Shown one piece after another: positions 40,564-51,524 of a DNA stretch of 64,000 nt. Origin of the DNA: Pseudomonas caspiana (GTDB taxonomy: Bacteria; Pseudomonadota; Gammaproteobacteria; Pseudomonadales; Pseudomonadaceae). The position numbers were made by a program, and so were the translations under genes. Location: assembly GCF_002158995.1 (NCBI RefSeq), contig NZ_LOHF01000002.1, positions 264,866 to 328,865 of the forward strand, written 5' to 3'. How positions within the stretch are numbered: the stretch's first letter is position 1; every line of letters starts with the position of its first letter. The notes beneath the pieces were generated by a model, which saw nothing but the letters and a program-made list of their open reading frames with translations, did not search any database and was not told the DNA's origin.

Positions 40564-42195
40564 ATGAATCTGAGAAATCTTAATATCGCCCCCCGATCGC
40601 TACTCTGCTTTGGCTTTTTTGCCATGCTGATTACAGCCTTGGGCCTGTTCTCATTACAACAGTCTGTTGGTTTGAAAGAGTCACGAGAGACACTGCAGGA
40701 CAACGTGCTGCCTACTATTCAGGCAATTGAGCAGATCAAGACTGACCTGGTCACGATCCGTCTTGGTAATACCGGTTTGCGCGCCGCGCAAGACGCAGAA
40801 AATGCCAAGAGGCAGCTCGACCGTATAAGCCAGGCACGCAACAGCCTGGAAACAGATGTCCGTAAGCTGAAGCCGTTACTGATTACCGAAGCCGGTCAAA
40901 AGGCATTCAGCAACATGGACCGCAATCTGGTGGCATACCTGGCCGTTCATTCGCGCTTCCTGGACGCGGTGGCGCAAAAGCGTGAAGACGTTATCAATGC
41001 GATGACGATCTCCACCGGTGAGATGACTCAGGCCGCCGAACTGTTAAGTAAGGACATCACAGAGGTTTCGCGCCTGGCCAACCTGAAGATGGCCGAGTCC
41101 GACGCTGTGGCCGACCAGACTTACTCCCAATCGCGTAACGTGACCATCGCGGCTATCGTGATCGCGCTGGCGGCGACGCTGGCACTGGCCGCGTTGTTTA
41201 CCCGCAGCCTGGTAGCGCCGATCGCCAAGGCCCTGGCCGTTGCTCAGCAAATTGCCGCCAACGATCTCAGCAAGCCAATCGACATTGATGGCAAAGACGA
41301 ACCGGGCCGCCTGCTGCAAGCGCTATCGGTAATGCAACAAAACCTGCGTCGTACACTGGGAGAGCTGGGCGACTCCTCGTCGCAGCTGGCATCGACCTCC
41401 GAAGAGATGACCGCCGTTACCGAGGACTCGTTGCGTGGCGTGCAGCGTCAAAACGACGAAATCAATCAGGCTGCAACAGCCATTAATCAAATGAGTGCGG
41501 CGGTTGAAGAAGTAGCACGCAACGCTTCGCTGGCTTCCACAGCTGCGCGTGATTCGAGCCAGTCGGCAGAAAACGGCAGCAAGCGTGTCGGCGAAACCGT
41601 GAGCGTGATTAATGAGCTGCATCAGGCAGTAGGTGTCACTGCGGTCGAGATCGACGGTCTGGCCGTACAAGTGCAAGGCATCAGCGGCGTGCTGGACGTG
41701 ATTCGCGGTATCGCTGATCAGACCAACCTGCTTGCCCTCAACGCAGCGATCGAAGCAGCGCGGGCTGGCGAAGCCGGTCGTGGCTTTGCGGTAGTAGCAG
41801 ACGAAGTTCGGGCGCTGGCCCATCGTACTCAGCAGTCCACTGCCGAGATCGAAAAAATGATCGCCTCGATTCAGGACGGCGCCGGTAAAGCGGTCAGCGC
41901 CATGGGCCACAGCAGTGAGCGCGCACGCGCCAGCCTTGACGTCGCTGAAGCGGCTGGCCTGGCACTGGCTGAAATCACGGCGGCGATAATACAGATCAAC
42001 GAGCGCAACATGAGCATTGCTTCCGCCACTGAAGAGCAAGCGCAGGTTGCCCGGGAAGTTGATCGTAACCTGACCAGCATCCGCGACCTGTCCCTGCAAA
42101 CATCCGCAGGCGCCAACCAGACCTCGGCTGCCAGCAGCGAGCTATCGCAACTGGCAGTGGGGCTGAATCAGTTGGCATTGCGCTTCAAGATGTGA
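40564..42195 (+). CDS. Methyl-accepting chemotaxis protein
   Basis: A 543-residue chemoreceptor with a membrane segment at 13-31, a periplasmic four-helix-bundle sensor of about 155 residues, a second membrane segment near 190-212, HAMP, and the signalling domain with the hairpin tip [32 protein letters not shown]. No C-terminal CheR-binding pentapeptide is seen. The ligand is unknown. It lies just right of the tailocin cluster with its own 260-bp upstream region. Confidence 0.93.
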   Translation: MNLRNLNIAPRSLLCFGFFAMLITALGLFSLQQSVGLKESRETLQDNVLPTIQAIEQIKTDLVTIRLGNTGLRAAQDAENAKRQLDRISQARNSLETDVRKLKPLLITEAGQKAFSNMDRNLVAYLAVHSRFLDAVAQKREDVINAMTISTGEMTQAAELLSKDITEVSRLANLKMAESDAVADQTYSQSRNVTIAAIVIALAATLALAALFTRSLVAPIAKALAVAQQIAANDLSKPIDIDGKDEPGRLLQALSVMQQNLRRTLGELGDSSSQLASTSEEMTAVTEDSLRGVQRQNDEINQAATAINQMSAAVEEVARNASLASTAARDSSQSAENGSKRVGETVSVINELHQAVGVTAVEIDGLAVQVQGISGVLDVIRGIADQTNLLALNAAIEAARAGEAGRGFAVVADEVRALAHRTQQSTAEIEKMIASIQDGAGKAVSAMGHSSERARASLDVAEAAGLALAEITAAIIQINERNMSIASATEEQAQVAREVDRNLTSIRDLSLQTSAGANQTSAASSELSQLAVGLNQLALRFKM

Positions 42196-42254
42196 GGATG
42201 ATCATGCTGCCGCCGTGTCTTCGGCACGGCGCAGTCTTGCACAAAATGAAAACC

Positions 42255-42330
42255 CTGCAGGAACTGCCGAAGGCTGCGAATCGCGGCGAGTCAGGATGAA
42301 TGCCTTCGCAGCCTTCGGCAGCTCCTGCAG
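42255..42330. repeat. REP-type inverted repeat (gctgccgaaggctgcga family)
   Basis: Arms ctgcaggaactgccgaagg and gccttcggcagctcctgcag. It lies between convergent genes and may help end both transcripts. Confidence 0.78.
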
Positions 42331-42360
42331 GAAATTCATTCCAGTCCGAAGGATGCAGCT

Positions 42361-42684
42361 CTAGACCTTCACCCGCCGCTCCACCACTATCTCCGGCAAA
42401 TCCAGCCGTCGCATGTATACCCGCAAAGGCTCGCTGATGCGCAAGCGGTCGTCGATGTTCTGCTCAAGAAGCAACTGAAGGCGCTCACGGCTGAGGGTCA
42501 TCAAATCGTTTTCTGCGGCCATCCAGACGAAGTCGCAGGTCGGGATAATGCCGTCATCACTGACGTCCATACCAAACGAATCTTCGCTGAAGCGCACGAT
42601 GTATCGCTGTGCCTTGTGGTGGTAACCGACGAAGCCGGCGAGGTCGTCGGCGGCTTCGCAAATAGTGCTGGAAGTGGTTTTCAT
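42361..42684 (-). CDS. Conserved hypothetical protein downstream of the alcohol dehydrogenase
   Basis: A 107-residue soluble acidic protein (FVGYHHKAQRYIVRFSEDSFGMDVSDDGIIPTCDFVWM). I do not recognise a family. ATG 42684 starts 32 bp after the alcohol dehydrogenase stop, so the two probably share a transcript. A longer start at 42720 would overlap that gene and is less likely. Confidence 0.65.
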   Translation of the reverse strand: MKTTSSTICEAADDLAGFVGYHHKAQRYIVRFSEDSFGMDVSDDGIIPTCDFVWMAAENDLMTLSRERLQLLLEQNIDDRLRISEPLRVYMRRLDLPEIVVERRVKV

Positions 42685-42716
42685 CGGCAGTCCTGCCCCA
42701 GTGAGTGGGGAAGCAA

Positions 42717-43865
<1,149 letters not shown>

Positions 43866-43969
43866 GATGGAACCTCGGCGCAATCGCCTGCGTGGGAATG
43901 CTTACAGCATGCGCGTGCCGAGGAAGGAAAAATTGATCTGGCTCAATGAATTGGGCTGTGAGCGCGATC

Positions 43970-44060
43970 CTGTAGGAACTGACGAGCAACGCGAGGCTGC
44001 GATAGCGATCTGCCTGATAAACCGTCATCGCAGCCTCGCGCTGCTCGTCAGCCCCTACAG
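43970..44060. repeat. REP-type inverted repeat (gagcaacgcgaggc family)
   Basis: Arms ctgtaggaactgacgagcaa and ttgctcgtc-type complement ending ctacag. It lies between the alcohol dehydrogenase and methyltransferase genes. Confidence 0.75.
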
Positions 44061-44070
44061 GTAGTGGGTC

Positions 44071-45288
44071 TTAGCTGATAAACCCATCCGCCTGCAGCAA
44101 GGTTTCAAGGCATTGTTCCTGAATACCGTAAAACACTTTCAGTTCCTGGATTTTCGCCAGTATCTCGGTGGATTTGAGCGGCTCGGCGCGTTTGACGGCC
44201 AGAATCATCTTGTTCTTATTGGTGTGCTCCAACGAGATGAATTCAAACACCTTGGTCTCGTAACCACAGGCTTCGAGCAGCAGCGCACGCAAGCTGTCGG
44301 TGACCATTTCAGCTTGCTGGCCCATGTGCAGACCGTATTGCAACATCGGCCGCAGCAACGTCGGGCTCTGGATTTGCAGACGGATCTGCTTATGGCAGCA
44401 CGGCGAACACATGATGATCGACGCACCGGAGCGAATGCCCATGTGAATCGCGTAATCCGTGGCGATGTCGCAGGCATGCAACGCAATCATGACGTCCAGC
44501 GCACTGGGCGCCACGCTGCGTACGTCGCCGCACTCAAACTTCAGCCCCGGATGTTCAAGACGTTCCGCCGCGTTGTTGCACAGCGTGACCATGTCCTCGC
44601 GTAGCTCAACACCGGTGACCTGCCCTTCGGCTTGCAAGGTGTTGCGCAGGTAATCGTGAATCGCGAACGTCAGGTAACCTTTGCCGGAGCCGAAGTCCGC
44701 CACTTTGATCGGCTGATCGAGCTTGAGTGGCGACGACGTCAGGGCGTGAGAAAACACCTCGATGAATTTATTGATCTGCTTCCACTTACGCGACATGGAC
44801 GGGATCAGCTCATGCTGCTTGTTCGTCACGCCCAGGTCAGTCAGAAACGGTCGGGTCAATTCCAGATAACGTTTCTTCTCCCGATCATGGCCTGCCGACG
44901 GTGCTTCACGTTCCTGCTGCGCCTTGCTCTTGAACAGCGTGCTTTTGCCTTTCTTGCTGAACTCCAGCTGGACCTCATCGGTCAACGACAGCAAGTGCGC
45001 ATTCTTGAAAGACTCAGGCAATAGCTGTGCAATGACCTGCACCGCCTCGACCAATGGGAAGTTCTTGGTAATGTCGCGGGTTTTGTAGCGATACACAAAG
45101 GACAGGCAAGGCTGATCCTTGACCGTCAGCGCCTTGATGATCACCCGCTGCAACTCGGCTTCAGCGCCCACGTACTTGGCCAGCACCAGCTTGATGAACG
45201 AGTTCTGGGAAAGACTGTTTTCCAGCAGACTCAAAAACTGCGCACGATGATCCGGCGCGGGCTGGGTGGAAGTAGCGGTGACTGACAT
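44071..45288 (-). CDS. SAM-dependent methyltransferase (Methyltransf_32 type)
   Basis: A 405-residue protein. A SAM-binding motif I is seen in VADFGSGKGYLTFAIHDYL, an acidic motif in VTGVELREDM, and the signature MCSPCCHKQIR near residue 295. This combination is that of the Methyltransf_32 / GSTCD-related family, whose target is not established. The N-terminal 150 residues contain a Lys-rich stretch (FSKKGKSTLFKSK). It is probably cytoplasmic and monocistronic. Confidence 0.82.
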   Translation of the reverse strand: MSVTATSTQPAPDHRAQFLSLLENSLSQNSFIKLVLAKYVGAEAELQRVIIKALTVKDQPCLSFVYRYKTRDITKNFPLVEAVQVIAQLLPESFKNAHLLSLTDEVQLEFSKKGKSTLFKSKAQQEREAPSAGHDREKKRYLELTRPFLTDLGVTNKQHELIPSMSRKWKQINKFIEVFSHALTSSPLKLDQPIKVADFGSGKGYLTFAIHDYLRNTLQAEGQVTGVELREDMVTLCNNAAERLEHPGLKFECGDVRSVAPSALDVMIALHACDIATDYAIHMGIRSGASIIMCSPCCHKQIRLQIQSPTLLRPMLQYGLHMGQQAEMVTDSLRALLLEACGYETKVFEFISLEHTNKNKMILAVKRAEPLKSTEILAKIQELKVFYGIQEQCLETLLQADGFIS

Positions 45289-45657
45289 CGAAAAACGCCT
45301 CGGAAACGAGCTGATAGCAAAGATGGCTATTTTAGGCGGGTTAAGGCGCTGGAGGTTGGATTAATTGATGAACGCCGGTCTGGAAGAATAAAGCCGGATT
45401 GGCGAGCCTGTAGCCAGTTTGTTACTTTTTGATTCCGAATGGCTAAAGTGACTTTAGCCAAAACGTAAGTTCCCCTGCATAATCCGTCGCCTACGCCAAG
45501 ATATCGAAAACCTGCGCGCTATAGATACTCAGCGCAATGAGAAGTACCGCGGCAATCTGCAGTCCTGGCCGATAAGTAATACCAAAGGTCTAAACCCATA
45601 AAATATGGCTGCCTGTTATTAAATGCGAGTTGCGGGCAAAGCCTTGAGAAATCATTC
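45289..45657. other. Divergent intergenic region upstream of bglX
   Basis: 369 bp without a gene. The one striking signal is the perfect palindrome at 45440-45460. The rest is unremarkable and contains the promoters of the methyltransferase and bglX genes. Confidence 0.5.
45440..45460. promoter_or_regulatory. Perfect 21-bp palindrome, candidate operator
   Basis: TGGCTAAAGT and its exact complement flank a central G. No T-run follows, so it is not a terminator. It lies about 150 bp upstream of the methyltransferase start and 200 bp upstream of bglX. Confidence 0.55.
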
Positions 45658-47967
45658 ATGAATAAGCTGTGTTTACTCGGTCTCCTGGTCGGTCTGGCCA
45701 GTCAGCCAGCGTTGGCTGCAAACAATGTCAACGCCTCGGCCGCCAATAGTCAGGCCACGCTGCAAGCTAAAAACGCCTTCATCGCCAACTTGATGAAGCA
45801 AATGACCCTCGACGAAAAGATCGGTCAACTGCGCTTGATCAGCATCAGCCAGGAAGTACCGCAGCCGATGATTCTCAAGGAAATTGCTGCGGGTCGCATT
45901 GGCGGCACGTTCAATTCCATCACCCGCGCAGAAAACCGCCCGCTTCAGGAAGCGGCAGTTGCCAAGAGCCGTCTGAAAATCCCGATGTTCTTCGCCTACG
46001 ACGTGATCCACGGCCATCGGACTATTTTTCCGATCAGCCTGGGCATGGCCGCCAGCTGGGACATGGCCGCGATTGCCGAGACTGGCCGCATTTCGGCTAT
46101 CGAAGCCAGTGCCGACGGTCTGGACATGACGTTCGCACCGATGGTGGATATCTCTCGCGATCCGCGCTGGGGCCGTAGCTCCGAAGGCTTTGGCGAGGAC
46201 ACTTATCTGGTTTCACGCATTTCCAAAGAAATGGTCAAGTCATTCCAGGGCGCAAATGTCGCATCTGCGGACAGCATCATGGCAGCGGTCAAACACTTTG
46301 CCCTTTATGGCGCAGTCGAGGGTGGTCGTGATTACAACACTGTGGACATGAGTCCGAACCGCATGTATCAGGATTACCTGCCGCCCTATCGCGCCGGTAT
46401 TGATGCAGGCGCTGGCGGTGTAATGATCGCACTCAACTCAATCAATGGCGTACCGTCCACCTCCAACAACTGGCTGCTGCAAGACCTGTTGCGCAAGGAC
46501 TGGGGCTTCAAGGGCGTGACGATCAGCGACCACGGTGCGATCAAGGAGTTGATCGATCACGGCGTTGCCAAGGATTACCGCGAAGCGGCAAAACTGGCCA
46601 TCAAGGCCGGCGTTGACCTGAGCATGAACGACAAGGCTTACGGTGAAGAACTGCCAGGTCTGGTCAAAAGCGGCGAAGTTTCCATGACGGAAATCGACAG
46701 CGCGGTCCGCGAAGTGCTGGGCGCCAAGTACGACATGGGTCTGTTCGCCAACCCATACCTGCGCATCGGCGATGCCGCTCAGGACCCGGCCGACACCTAC
46801 TCTGACGACCGTCTGCACCGCGCAGAAGCGCGCGACGTAGCACGCAAGACTCTGGTGCTGCTGAAAAACCAGAACGAAACCCTGCCGCTGAAGAAAGAAG
46901 GCACCATCGCCGTGATCGGCAGCCTGGCCAAAAGTCAGCTGGACATGCTCGGCAGCTGGTCTGCCGCAGGTCGCCCGAATCAGTCGGTCACTGTGTATGA
47001 CGGTCTGGCCAATGCCGTCGGCGACAAGGCAAAACTGCTTTATGCCCGTGGGTCCAACGTCAGCGATAACGAGCACATTCTTAACTACCTGAACTTCATC
47101 GAACACGAAGTAGAAGTTGACCCGCGCCCCGCTCAGGAAATGCTCGCCGAAGCGGTGAAGACCGCTGAACAGGCCGACGTAATCGTCGCAGTAGTGGGCG
47201 AGTCTCGCGGCATGTCACACGAATCCGCCAGCCGCAGCAGCCTGAACATCCCTGCCACCCAGCAGGCATTGATCAAGGCACTCAAAGCCACGGGCAAACC
47301 GCTGGTACTGGTGTTGATGAATGGCCGTCCGCTGACACTGGTCGACGAAGTCGAGCAAGCCGATGCGATGCTGGAAACCTGGTTCCCGGGTACCGAAGGC
47401 GGCAATGCCGTGGCCGACGTACTGTTTGGCGACTACAACCCGTCCGGCAAGCTGGCAATGTCGTTCCCGCGCTCGGTGGGTCAGTTGCCTATTTATTACG
47501 CGCACCTGAACACAGGGCGTCCGTATTCACCGGAGAAGCCAGGCAACTACACATCGCAATACTTTGAAGAAACCAACGGCCCGTTGTTCCCGTTTGGTTT
47601 TGGTCTGAGCTACACGCAGTTCGATGTTTCCGACATCACCCTGTCCGCCAAAGACCTGCCACGCAAAGGCAAGCTGACCGCCAGCGTGACCGTGAAGAAT
47701 ACCGGCAAGGTAGCGGGCGAAACCGTGGTTCAGCTGTACCTGCGTGATGTTGCAGCGTCCATCAGCCGCCCGGTCAAAGAACTCAAGGGCTTCGAGAAAA
47801 TCATGCTGAAAGCCGGCGAAGAAAAAGTCGTGACCTTCAGCCTGACTGAAGAAGACCTGAAGTTCTTTAATCCACAGTTGAAATACGCTGCTGAAGCCGG
47901 TGAATTCAAGCTGATGATCGGCCTGGATTCTGCGACGGTTAAAGAAACGAGCTTTAATTTGTTGTAA
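45658..47967 (+). CDS. bglX: Periplasmic beta-glucosidase (GH3)
   Basis: A 769-residue glycoside hydrolase family 3 enzyme that releases glucose from beta-glucosides. A signal peptide (LCLLGLLVGLASQPALA) gives a periplasmic location. The (beta/alpha)8 domain carries the nucleophile Asp291 in GVTISDHGAI. The second domain includes GESRGMSHESASRSSLN. A C-terminal fibronectin III-like domain follows (YLRDVAASISRPVKELKGFEK). Length and domain order are those of BglX. Confidence 0.95.
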   Translation: MNKLCLLGLLVGLASQPALAANNVNASAANSQATLQAKNAFIANLMKQMTLDEKIGQLRLISISQEVPQPMILKEIAAGRIGGTFNSITRAENRPLQEAAVAKSRLKIPMFFAYDVIHGHRTIFPISLGMAASWDMAAIAETGRISAIEASADGLDMTFAPMVDISRDPRWGRSSEGFGEDTYLVSRISKEMVKSFQGANVASADSIMAAVKHFALYGAVEGGRDYNTVDMSPNRMYQDYLPPYRAGIDAGAGGVMIALNSINGVPSTSNNWLLQDLLRKDWGFKGVTISDHGAIKELIDHGVAKDYREAAKLAIKAGVDLSMNDKAYGEELPGLVKSGEVSMTEIDSAVREVLGAKYDMGLFANPYLRIGDAAQDPADTYSDDRLHRAEARDVARKTLVLLKNQNETLPLKKEGTIAVIGSLAKSQLDMLGSWSAAGRPNQSVTVYDGLANAVGDKAKLLYARGSNVSDNEHILNYLNFIEHEVEVDPRPAQEMLAEAVKTAEQADVIVAVVGESRGMSHESASRSSLNIPATQQALIKALKATGKPLVLVLMNGRPLTLVDEVEQADAMLETWFPGTEGGNAVADVLFGDYNPSGKLAMSFPRSVGQLPIYYAHLNTGRPYSPEKPGNYTSQYFEETNGPLFPFGFGLSYTQFDVSDITLSAKDLPRKGKLTASVTVKNTGKVAGETVVQLYLRDVAASISRPVKELKGFEKIMLKAGEEKVVTFSLTEEDLKFFNPQLKYAAEAGEFKLMIGLDSATVKETSFNLL

Positions 47968-47985
47968 TCACCGCGGCCTTCCCCT

Positions 47986-48075
47986 TGTGGGAGCGAGGCT
48001 TGCCCGCGATGAGACTGGACGCGATAGATCTGATATCTGCGGCGTCCTTATCGCGGGCAAGCCTCGCTCCCACAG
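47986..48075. repeat. REP-type inverted repeat (gcgaggcttgcccgcgat family)
   Basis: Arms tgtgggagcgaggcttgccc and the exact complement, with a ~40-nt spacer. This is the widespread P. fluorescens-type REP sequence. Confidence 0.82.
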
Positions 48076-48123
48076 GAGTTAGCATTCCAAACCAGATAAT
48101 GCGCAATCCTGGCTGCCCCGCTC

Positions 48124-49893
48124 ATGCCCTCCACTTCCCGGTCCCTGCGCATCACGCTGTATGTCCTGCTGATCCTGGCGGGCGCTGCTGTCTCGGCCGG
48201 ATTGGCGATGCGACAGGCGCAGCGTCATGGCGTAGAGCAAGATGCTGCACGGGCGCAGGAGCAGCTTTCGCTTTACGCCAACACCCTGCATACCCTGATT
48301 GAACGTTATCGGGCACTGCCCGCAGTGCTGGCCCTTGACCCGGAATTGCGCGCCGCCTTGAATGGCCCGATTACGGCCGTGTCCCAGGATGCCCTGAACC
48401 GCAAACTGGAGAAGATCAACGGCGCAGCGCAATCCTCGACCCTGGAGTTAATGGATCGCAATGGCCTGGCCATCGGTGCGAGCAACTGGCGGCTGCCGAC
48501 CAGTTACGTGGGTCACAACTACGCTTTTCGCCCGTATTTCCAGCAGACCAAAGCCACCGGCGTCGGACGCTTTTACGCGGTCGGCGTGACCAGCGGCATC
48601 CCCGGTTACTTCCTGTCCCATGCGGTAACAGGCGATGCAGGTGAGTTCATGGGGGCCATGGTGGTCAAACTGGAATTCCCCGACCTTGAGCATGAGTGGG
48701 CCAAGGGCGAAGACTTGCTGCTGGTCAGTGACGCCAAGGGCATCGTCTTCATTGCTAGCCAGCCGCTTTGGCGTTATCGCGAATTGCTGCCCATTACTAC
48801 GCAAGATCGCGCCGAACTGTCCGCGACTCGCCAGTACGACAAACAACCGCTGTCCCCGCTGCAACGCACTGAGCTGCGCGAATTCAACCAGCAAAGCCAC
48901 CTGACCCAAGTCGATGGACCGGATGGCAAGGCTGATTATCTGTGGCAGTCCATGCCGCTACCTGGTGAAAACTGGACCCTGCACTTGTTACGCAACCCGC
49001 AACTGGCCAGTGAGGATGCCCGAAACGCAGCGCTGGCAGCCGCGGGCATCTGGCTGACGATCGTGTTTCTCGGATTGTTCCTCTACCAGCGCTGGCGTCT
49101 GGCACGCCTGCGCGAAAGCAGCCGGGATGAACTGGAGCGACAGGTTCAAGAGCGCACTCGGGATCTGCGTACCGCACAAGAGGGCTTGGTGCAGTCGACC
49201 AAGCTCGCCGCGCTGGGTCAGATGTCCGCAGCCCTGGCCCATGAAATCAACCAGCCGCTTACAGCGCAAAGCATGCAATTGGCTACGCTGCGTCTGCTGC
49301 TGGATCACGGCCGTATCGACGACGCCTACAAGGCCCTCGAACCGCTGGATCAACAGCTGATACGGATGAAGGCGCTGACTGGCCACCTGAAAACGTTCGC
49401 CCGCAAAAGCCCCGGAGGTTTGCGCGAACGGCTCGATCTGGCGGCGGTGGTTGATCAAGCCTTATTGTTGCTGGACTCTCGACTACGCGACGAGCATGTC
49501 GATTGCGTCCTGAACCTGACGAGACCGGCCTGGGTACGCGGCGACGCGATCCGCCTGGAGCAAGTGCTGATCAACCTGTTGCGTAATGCGCTGGACGCCA
49601 TGCGCGACAAGCCCGTCAAACGCCTGGAAATCCGTATCTATCCGGAGCAGACGCGCTGGCTCATCAGCGTGGCGGACAGCGGCGGCGGTATTGAAGACGA
49701 GCATCTGGCGAATATCTTCGATCCATTTTTCACCACTAAACCTGTTGGCGATGGTTTGGGGTTGGGGCTTGCGGTGTCCTATGCCATCGTCCACGAGTTG
49801 GGTGGACGGCTGAGCGCCGAAAACCAGAACAATGGCGCGCTGTTCTGGTTCAGCCTGCCCAATGACTATCTGGAGCCTGATTCTGCATGTTGA
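48124..49893 (+). CDS. mifS: DctB/MifS-type sensor kinase
   Basis: A 589-residue kinase with an N-terminal membrane segment ([18 protein letters not shown]), a periplasmic double-PDC sensor ([33 protein letters not shown]), a second membrane segment near residue 305, and a kinase core with the histidine in [10 protein letters not shown]. The ATPase lobe shows [10 protein letters not shown] and [13 protein letters not shown]. It overlaps the next gene by 7 bp. Adjacency to a KgtP-type transporter with a sigma-54 promoter points to MifS, the alpha-ketoglutarate sensor, rather than the C4-dicarboxylate sensor DctB. That choice is inference. Confidence 0.7.
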   Translation: MPSTSRSLRITLYVLLILAGAAVSAGLAMRQAQRHGVEQDAARAQEQLSLYANTLHTLIERYRALPAVLALDPELRAALNGPITAVSQDALNRKLEKINGAAQSSTLELMDRNGLAIGASNWRLPTSYVGHNYAFRPYFQQTKATGVGRFYAVGVTSGIPGYFLSHAVTGDAGEFMGAMVVKLEFPDLEHEWAKGEDLLLVSDAKGIVFIASQPLWRYRELLPITTQDRAELSATRQYDKQPLSPLQRTELREFNQQSHLTQVDGPDGKADYLWQSMPLPGENWTLHLLRNPQLASEDARNAALAAAGIWLTIVFLGLFLYQRWRLARLRESSRDELERQVQERTRDLRTAQEGLVQSTKLAALGQMSAALAHEINQPLTAQSMQLATLRLLLDHGRIDDAYKALEPLDQQLIRMKALTGHLKTFARKSPGGLRERLDLAAVVDQALLLLDSRLRDEHVDCVLNLTRPAWVRGDAIRLEQVLINLLRNALDAMRDKPVKRLEIRIYPEQTRWLISVADSGGGIEDEHLANIFDPFFTTKPVGDGLGLGLAVSYAIVHELGGRLSAENQNNGALFWFSLPNDYLEPDSAC

Positions 49894-51215
49894 ACTCAGT
49901 GATTGTGGTCGACGACGAAGCCCCGATTCGTGAGGCCGTGGAGCAATGGCTGACCCTGTCCAGCTTCGATGTTCAGGTCTACAGCCGTGCTGAAGACTGC
50001 CTGGCGAATCTGCCCGAGCATTTCCCCGGAGTAATCCTCAGCGATGTGCGCATGCCGGGTATGAACGGCATGGAGTTATTGAGCCGCTTACGGGCAATCG
50101 ACGCCGATCTGCCGGTGATTTTGCTGACCGGACATGGCGATGTACCCATGGCCGTGGATGCCATGCGCGAAGGTGCATATGACTTTCTCGAAAAACCCTT
50201 CAGCCCCGAGGTGCTGTTGCGCAACTTGCGTCGCGCCCTGGAAAAACGTGAGCTGATTCTGGAAAACCGTCGCCTCCACGAACAGGCCGACACCCGGACT
50301 CAACTGGAAGCCAAGCTGCTGGGCGTTTCACCCGGCCTGCAAACCTTGCGGCGTCAGGTACTGGACTTGTCGCAACTGCCGGTTAACGTGGTCATTCGTG
50401 GTGAAACCGGTAGCGGCAAGGAGATGGTCGCCCGCTGCCTGCATGATTTCGGCCCTAGGGCGCACAAGCCTTTTGTGGCGCTCAACTGCGCGGCGATCCC
50501 GGAGCAGTTGTTTGAAGCCGAACTGTTCGGCCACGAGAGCGGTGCTTTCACCGGCGCTCAAGGCAAACGTATCGGCAAGCTGGAATACGCGGACGGCGGC
50601 ACGTTGTTTCTTGATGAAATCGAAAGCATGCCGCTGGCTCAACAGGTCAAACTGCTGCGCGTGCTGCAAGACAAGAAACTTGAGCGGCTGGGTTCAAACA
50701 AGCCCATTGATGTCGACTTGCGTATTGTCGCCGCCACCAAACCGGACTTGCTGGAAGAGGCTCGCGCCGGACGCTTTCGCGAGGATCTGGCCTACCGGCT
50801 GACGGTGGCCGAATTGCGCCTGCCACCGTTGCGTGAGCGCCGTGAGGACATCCCGCTGTTGTTCGCGCATTTCGCCAATGCGGCAGCGCAACGTCTGGGA
50901 CGCGGCGCACCTGAACTCAGTGGCGCACAGCTGGGCCAATTGTTGAGTCATGACTGGCCCGGCAACGTTCGCGAACTGGCTAACGCTGCGGAGCGGCAAA
51001 TTCTCGGCCTGACCTCATCGCCGACGTTCACAACCGATCCGGGACAATCCCTTGCGGCCCAACAGGAAGCCTTCGAAGCACAATGCCTGCGTGCCGCGCT
51101 GGCCCGGCACAAAGGGGATATCAAAGCAGTGCTCGAAGAACTGCAGCTGCCGCGCCGCACCTTGAACGAGAAGATGCAACGGCATGGGTTGCTGCGCGAG
51201 ATGTTTGTCGAGTAG
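49887..51215 (+). CDS. mifR: Sigma-54-dependent response regulator (MifR/DctD type)
   Basis: A 442-residue NtrC-family activator. The receiver has an acidic pair in VVDDEAP and phospho-Asp in VILSDVRMPGMNG. The AAA+ domain has Walker A GETGSGKE and the sigma-54 contact loop ESGAFTGAQ. The C-terminal helix-turn-helix is HKGDIKAVLEELQLPRRTLNEKMQRHGL. The GAFTGA loop and the -24/-12 promoter 234 bp downstream of its stop strongly suggest that it activates the transporter gene. Confidence 0.75.
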   Translation: MLNSVIVVDDEAPIREAVEQWLTLSSFDVQVYSRAEDCLANLPEHFPGVILSDVRMPGMNGMELLSRLRAIDADLPVILLTGHGDVPMAVDAMREGAYDFLEKPFSPEVLLRNLRRALEKRELILENRRLHEQADTRTQLEAKLLGVSPGLQTLRRQVLDLSQLPVNVVIRGETGSGKEMVARCLHDFGPRAHKPFVALNCAAIPEQLFEAELFGHESGAFTGAQGKRIGKLEYADGGTLFLDEIESMPLAQQVKLLRVLQDKKLERLGSNKPIDVDLRIVAATKPDLLEEARAGRFREDLAYRLTVAELRLPPLRERREDIPLLFAHFANAAAQRLGRGAPELSGAQLGQLLSHDWPGNVRELANAAERQILGLTSSPTFTTDPGQSLAAQQEAFEAQCLRAALARHKGDIKAVLEELQLPRRTLNEKMQRHGLLREMFVE

Positions 51216-51258
51216 ATCTGCAGCCAGGGCATCACTGATCGATCTGAAAACACCGTCC

Positions 51259-51332
51259 CTGTAGGAGCTGCCGAAGGCTGCGATGCATTTTTCCTGACAC
51301 ACCGCCATCGCAGCCTTCGGCAGCTCCTACAG
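51259..51332. repeat. REP-type inverted repeat (gctgccgaaggctgcga family)
   Basis: Near-perfect arms ctgtaggagctgccgaagg and the complement, spacer with ctgacacaccgcc. It separates the regulator gene from the sigma-54 promoter of the transporter. Confidence 0.8.
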
Positions 51333-51448
51333 ATATTCGCGTTAGCGATGAAATTATCGGCAACTTTCCGCCTACCCCAACACCATCAATAAGCGGATTT
51401 CCGCTCATCCAGATAACGCCATCCCCTCTAAACCGGCCTTTTCTCACA

Positions 51449-51464
51449 TGGCACAGCTCCTGCT
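51449..51464 (+). promoter_or_regulatory. Sigma-54 promoter of kgtP
   Basis: TGGCAC and TGCT place the invariant GG and GC exactly 10 bp apart, the spacing required by sigma-54. It lies about 60 bp upstream of the transporter start. Confidence 0.82.
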
Positions 51465-51524
51465 ATAGCCACAGCAAGGCCGCGCACTGACGCGCCATTC
51501 TAAAAACAATGAATAAAAAGGAAC

